Assembly (NCBI GenBank): GCA_003451975.1
Contig: DMIX01000420.1
Location: forward strand, 1 to 9,851
Source: Propionibacteriaceae bacterium
GTDB lineage: Bacteria; Actinomycetota; Actinomycetes; Propionibacteriales; Propionibacteriaceae
Length of the DNA stretch: 9,851 bases
Direction of reading: 5' to 3'
Shown: positions 6,901-9,851 of the stretch, one piece after another
How positions within the stretch are numbered: the first letter of the stretch is position 1
Layout of the letters: each line of letters begins with the position of its first letter
Notes under the pieces: model-generated
What the model was told of the DNA's origin: nothing
Databases searched by the model: none
The model's input: the letters and a program-made list of their open reading frames with translations, nothing else
Position numbers and translations under genes: made by a program

Positions 6901-7163
6901 TGCCCCGGCTGAACGCAGAATGGGCGAGCCACCGCGCCTCCGCACGAGATCCACGATCCGGCTACGCCGCCAAGGGCTTGCGTCGCACCTGGGACTGGGA
7001 ATCCGACCTCTACTGGAACAAGTTCTTCAGCTACCCGGAACTGTTGGAACTGCCGGCGGCAGGTTGGGCGATCCCCGGGGCTGATCCCACCGAGTCGACG
7101 CTGGTGGGCGCACTAGCCAGCAGCATTTGGGGACCCCTGCTGCAGGCTGAGGTGGCGCCATGA
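3963..7163 (+). CDS. recC: Exodeoxyribonuclease V gamma subunit RecC
   Basis: RecC subunit of the RecBCD helicase-nuclease, which processes double-strand DNA ends for recombination; in E. coli RecC splits the duplex, guides the strands and reads Chi in an inactive helicase-like fold. Length is 1066 residues against 1122 in E. coli. Family signatures: near the N-terminus, a PGPGWQRWLSQQLA segment followed by ICAGIEF (E. coli has a comparable MAQWL...GIAANIDF block); MTSLDRVPHRVVVLLGWDAERYPR (about 603-626) matching the RecC LGMNDGVYPR block; DRQALLNAIQAAEQTLVI soon after; and LIDFYRHPAR (777-786), the conserved block opening the nuclease-like domain. No Walker A or active nuclease motif is seen, as expected. 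The ATG at 3963 fits the family N-terminus (MEIHDA). The gene has no Shine-Dalgarno and lies just past a damage-type promoter, suggesting a nearly leaderless mRNA. It overlaps recB by 4 bp. Confidence 0.94.
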   Translation: MEIHDAATASEVAARLSRRWAGTRADPFGFDLAVVPGPGWQRWLSQQLATGPDGICAGIEFTSLGSLRARLLGRDDPWRPQRLAWLIQQLIAEHASDPQWTVLVSHLNASHESFSVTARIATQFQGYADLAPEMLQRWADGEAIGPAGEALTDHRWQPMLWRSLVERTGIDPVRRHRQALEDLRLGPHPEIPHRVAVVAPARLDAGMLEFFEALGTHHSVDLLMLSTAPSRRPEVGARRRRADVIRPPCHPLNQALGALGDENAALLPAQQPVLVQRPDNLLGWLATDLLLDRRPTPRRLTPTDRSVQLHLSHSPSRQVEVLREVLAELYLQDRSLEPRHIAVITPDPEGFGPLLDAAFSASAPNHAHPASGFRLQLADRSQTSVNPLIGLLTQLLRLPDSRAEASVVLQLCAEPAIARRFGFTAEAHQRLSDLVSASGIRWGLGPTQRAEFGLGALPQNTWQAGLQRLLLGVALSEQHLVTVGTVLPLDDVDSSDVDLIGAITEFIGRLSRWLQQLEQPVPLTEWVQRCRDVLADLIELPAASEWLIADLLAGLGQLAEDGHSGDNATAISRRSAVAAIERHFQQAPARAAFGNGTTVVSGMTSLDRVPHRVVVLLGWDAERYPRPDQHHGDDLLRLDPPIGAPSTAMADRQALLNAIQAAEQTLVIIAQGRSEATNADTPPATPVAEVLDALNATAQTATGEPVTDVIGRQHPLQPFAPDYFRPDSNLTSVDPLAYRAAVAWEAAAANPADERNRYRLDRLPPPDLSEGVSLQQLIDFYRHPARTLFKVRAGLSLAEEKLPDDQIPIEPDALERWQIGNRLLDQLRAGADPAAAERAEWLRGHVPPLQLGHKVMSTAMTDALRTAADAPAADAGQHHDVAVAIPGPNGTPITVSGRVVSHGRTLWQVEFSSLQPRQKLSAWMSLLVLTVAEPEAWEAMVVGRGRRTRLVAPPAAVARDLLARYLQLYTLGLSRPLPAMPRLNAEWASHRASARDPRSGYAAKGLRRTWDWESDLYWNKFFSYPELLELPAAGWAIPGADPTESTLVGALASSIWGPLLQAEVAP
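7149..7152 (+). promoter_or_regulatory. Ribosome binding site of recB inside the recC 3' end
   Basis: GAGG, 7 bases before the recB ATG at 7160, within the last codons of recC. Together with the ATGA stop/start overlap it points to translational coupling and matched synthesis of the two subunits. Confidence 0.6.
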
Positions 7164-9851
7164 TTCCCTTCGATCCAGCCGGGCCGCTGCCCACCGGAAC
7201 CGTGGTTCTCGAAGCTAGCGCAGGAACCGGCAAGACCCACGCCATCGCCGCCTTGGCAACGCGCTATCTGGCCGAGGGCGAAGTCAGCGTGGCGAACCTG
7301 GCCGTCATCAGCTTCAGCAGGGCCGCCTCAGAGGAATTGCGCTCACGGGTGCGTCAACGGCTGCGGCGCAGCGCCGCGGTTCTGGAAGCCGTCGTCAACG
7401 ACACTGACGTGCCGGAGCCGCTGGATGCTACCGACGCCGCGCTGAGCCAGGGCGATGCCGCGCAGGTGAGAACCCGCCTGGCTCGGCTGCGAACTGCTCT
7501 GGTCGGCGTCGATTCGGCCGGAATCATGACGATCCACCAGTTCTGCCAACTGATGTTCACCGAACTCGGCGTGCTGGCCACCGAGGATCCCGAGGCCACC
7601 TTGACCGATGATCTCAGCCCACTGCTGGATGAAGTGGTCGCCGATCTCTACCTGGCCCGCTATGCGGCGATGAACGAACGCCCCTTCGATCTGCGTACCG
7701 CCCACGAGCTGGCCCGAGCCGCTGCCCTGCAGCTTCCGATGTCGCCGCTGGTCCCCCGTGATGTCGACGGTGCGGCCGGCGAACGTCTGGAGTTCGCCGC
7801 AGCCGTTCGAAGCGAACTCGATCGGCGCAAACGGCGCCAGGGGGTCTTCTCCTACGACGATCAACTGCTGCGGCTGCGCGATGCGCTGCAAGGTCCGAAT
7901 GGCCAGGCCGGTGCGGCACGGCTGCGACAACGCTGCCGGGTGGTGTTGGTCGACGAGTTCCAAGACACCGATCCGGTCCAGTGGGGCATTCTGCGCGACA
8001 CCTTCGCCGGCCGAGTCCCGTTGGTACTCATCGGCGACCCCAAGCAGGCGATTTACGCCTTCCGTGGCGCCGACGTGAACGCCTACACCGAGGCGGTGGC
8101 GGCCTGCGACCAACAGTTCTCGCTCGCCACCAACTATCGAGCCGATCAGCCCGTGGTTTCCGCGGTCACCGCACTGTTCGGGAGTGCCTCGCTGGGACCG
8201 CACATCAGCGTCGAGCGCGTGCAGGCAAAGATCCAGGGTTCCCGACTCTCCGGGGCTGCCCCGGCACCGGTTCGGCTGCGCTACATCGCCGCCGACAAAC
8301 CCCTCAGTGCCGCCGCCGCACGCCAGCGCGTCCAGGTGGATCTGGTCGCCGAGGTGGTGCGACTACTGGATTCGGGGATCCAGGTGGGCTCCGGTCGGCA
8401 CCTGGCTGAGAAGGACATCGCGGTGCTGGTGAACACCAACCGTCGCGGTCGCGAGGTGGCCGCGGCCTTGTCCGCAGCCGGGGTGGCAGTGGCGTTTTCC
8501 GGCTCGGACTCGGTGTTCGCCGCTCCGGCTGCCGCCGACTGGCTCAGTCTGCTGCGGGCCTTGGATCAGCCTCATCGCACCGCCCTGCGCGAAGCGATCC
8601 TCAGCGACTTCGTGGGCGCCGATCTCACCGAGGTGGCCACTGCAGATGATTCCCGCTTCAGCGCCTGGGCAGCACTGCTGCAGGGTTGGGGACGGCTGTT
8701 GGCCGAGCACGGCATCGCGGCACTGTTCGCCGCCGTCCAGAGCGGCGCCGAGGAACACCCCGGACTGGCCGAACGACTCGTGCTACGCCGTCGCGGTGAA
8801 CGCGACCTCACCGACTTCCGCCACATCGCCGAAATCCTGCACGCCCACCACCGCAGCGGCATCCGAGGCGCCGCCTTGGTGAGTTGGTTGGCGAACGAGA
8901 TCGAGCGCAGCGAGTACGCCGGCGACCGCACTCGCCGTTTGGAAACCGATCGCCAGGCGGTCCCGGTCATGACGGTGCACAAGGCCAAAGGGTTGGAATT
9001 CCCGGTGGTGCTGCTCCCCCAGATGGCCGATCTGTGGCTTTCGGAGGAGGACACCGGAGACAGCTTCGATTTCCACGACGAGAACCACGACCGCGTGCTC
9101 GATGTGGGGGGCAAGGACGCTCCCGGACGCGCCGAGCGGCGGCGCCGTCACGCCGCCGAGCAGGCCGAGGACAGGCTGCGCAGCCTGTACGTTGCCGCCA
9201 CCCGCGCCCAGTCACAATTGACCCTGTGGTGGGCCCCCACCGCCCGAAATACCGAATCCTCACCACTGCACCGTCTGCTCTACCGTGATCGCAACCAGCC
9301 CGGCTCCCCTCAACCCAGCTACCCGCTGGACGCAGGTGCCGGCCTGATCACCCCCGACCGGCTGACCTGGCTGACCGAAGCGGGAATCGCGGTGGAGCCC
9401 TGCGGCGAGGAAGCCACCCGGCGGCGACCGCATCGACCCGGCGAGATTCGACTGACTGCTCCGTCCTGGAATCGCAGCATCGACCCGCTGTGGCGGCGAA
9501 CCTCCTATTCCGGCCTCACGGCGGCTGCTCATGACGTGGCTCAGCCCTCGGCATCGATCGTGACCGACGAGCCCGCCAGCGACGTCGACGCCGTCGCTGA
9601 GGTCGACGGTCCGCGATCGCCGATGGCAGATCTCCCCGGCGGCACCGCTTTCGGCAGCTTGGTGCACCACATCTTGGAGAATCTGGACTGGCAGGCGCCC
9701 AGCGATGCTGAACTCGACCGGCGGCTGTTGGCTGCCACCACCGAGGCCACTGCCCGGTACGCATTCCACGCGGTGTCCCCGCAGACTTTGGCGCCTGCTC
9801 TGAAGCCTGCACTGCTGACTCCACTGGGGCCGCTCACCGACGACCGCACCC
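7160..9851 (+). CDS. recB: Exodeoxyribonuclease V beta subunit RecB, 3'-truncated by window edge
   Basis: RecB, the 3'-5' helicase and nuclease subunit of RecBCD; 897 codons are visible with no stop. Motifs: Walker A ASAGTGKT (19-26, K25), motif Ia region VISFSRAASEELR, TIHQFC (H126), SYDD (231-234), Walker B VDEFQDTDP (D265, E266), LIGDPKQAIYAFRGAD directly after, motif V MTVHKAKGLEF (604-614), motif VI YVAATRA (677-683, R682). An acidic linker (about 795-820) leads into the nuclease domain, which opens with FGSLVHHILENLD; H836 aligns with the E. coli nuclease His956. The remaining catalytic residues (D, D, K in E. coli) should lie past the right edge, about 200 residues on. The spacing from H126 to SYDD is about 105 residues, far less than in E. 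coli, so the 1B arm looks short. The ATG overlaps the recC stop (ATGA). recD is expected downstream. Family assignment is firm; completeness cannot be judged. Confidence 0.93.
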   Translation, partial: MIPFDPAGPLPTGTVVLEASAGTGKTHAIAALATRYLAEGEVSVANLAVISFSRAASEELRSRVRQRLRRSAAVLEAVVNDTDVPEPLDATDAALSQGDAAQVRTRLARLRTALVGVDSAGIMTIHQFCQLMFTELGVLATEDPEATLTDDLSPLLDEVVADLYLARYAAMNERPFDLRTAHELARAAALQLPMSPLVPRDVDGAAGERLEFAAAVRSELDRRKRRQGVFSYDDQLLRLRDALQGPNGQAGAARLRQRCRVVLVDEFQDTDPVQWGILRDTFAGRVPLVLIGDPKQAIYAFRGADVNAYTEAVAACDQQFSLATNYRADQPVVSAVTALFGSASLGPHISVERVQAKIQGSRLSGAAPAPVRLRYIAADKPLSAAAARQRVQVDLVAEVVRLLDSGIQVGSGRHLAEKDIAVLVNTNRRGREVAAALSAAGVAVAFSGSDSVFAAPAAADWLSLLRALDQPHRTALREAILSDFVGADLTEVATADDSRFSAWAALLQGWGRLLAEHGIAALFAAVQSGAEEHPGLAERLVLRRRGERDLTDFRHIAEILHAHHRSGIRGAALVSWLANEIERSEYAGDRTRRLETDRQAVPVMTVHKAKGLEFPVVLLPQMADLWLSEEDTGDSFDFHDENHDRVLDVGGKDAPGRAERRRRHAAEQAEDRLRSLYVAATRAQSQLTLWWAPTARNTESSPLHRLLYRDRNQPGSPQPSYPLDAGAGLITPDRLTWLTEAGIAVEPCGEEATRRRPHRPGEIRLTAPSWNRSIDPLWRRTSYSGLTAAAHDVAQPSASIVTDEPASDVDAVAEVDGPRSPMADLPGGTAFGSLVHHILENLDWQAPSDAELDRRLLAATTEATARYAFHAVSPQTLAPALKPALLTPLGPLTDDRT

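Overview
The window looks like chromosomal DNA from a high-GC actinomycete (Actinomycetota). The evidence is the gene content: a UvrD2-type helicase with a zinc motif and HRDC tail, an ABC1 kinase resembling mycobacterial Rv3197, and a RecBCD operon. Further support comes from high third-position GC and from promoters of the mycobacterial RecA-independent DNA-damage class. I cannot name the genus. I see no mobile element, tRNA, rRNA or CRISPR array.

Layout from left to right. (1) 2-1108 (+): the C-terminal 368 residues of an ABC1/UbiB-type atypical kinase, whose 5' end lies outside the window. (2) 1109-1224: a spacer with several small inverted repeats, two of which are imperfect copies of one element. 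(3) 1225-1842 (+): a small predicted lipoprotein of unknown function. (4) 1839-3896 (-): UvrD2 superfamily I helicase, convergent with the lipoprotein gene; the two genes overlap by 4 bp at their stop codons. (5) 3897-3962: a compact divergent control region. (6) 3963-7163 (+): recC. (7) 7160 to the window end (+): recB, overlapping the recC stop by ATGA and running off the right edge before the end of its nuclease domain. recD would be expected next.

The most interesting feature is the uvrD2/recC divergent region. Each strand carries a close match to the promoter motif of the mycobacterial LexA/RecA-independent damage response (RecA-NDp type, activated by PafBC; remembered consensus tTGTCRGTG, 8 bp, TAnnnT). 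The copies lie back to back, 4 bp apart, at 3904-3926 (-) and 3931-3953 (+). Each has exactly 8 bp between its two boxes, and each -10 lies 7-9 bp from the start codon, so transcripts would be leaderless or nearly so. This suggests that a DNA unwinding helicase and the RecBCD end-processing machine are induced together by DNA damage. The same motif argues for a GTG start for uvrD2 at 3896, not the upstream ATGs.

In context, mycobacteria as I recall them have whiB7 between the ABC1 gene and uvrD2, and adnAB near uvrD2. Here the ABC1-uvrD2 neighbourhood is kept, but a lipoprotein gene sits in the whiB7 position and recCB sits beside uvrD2.
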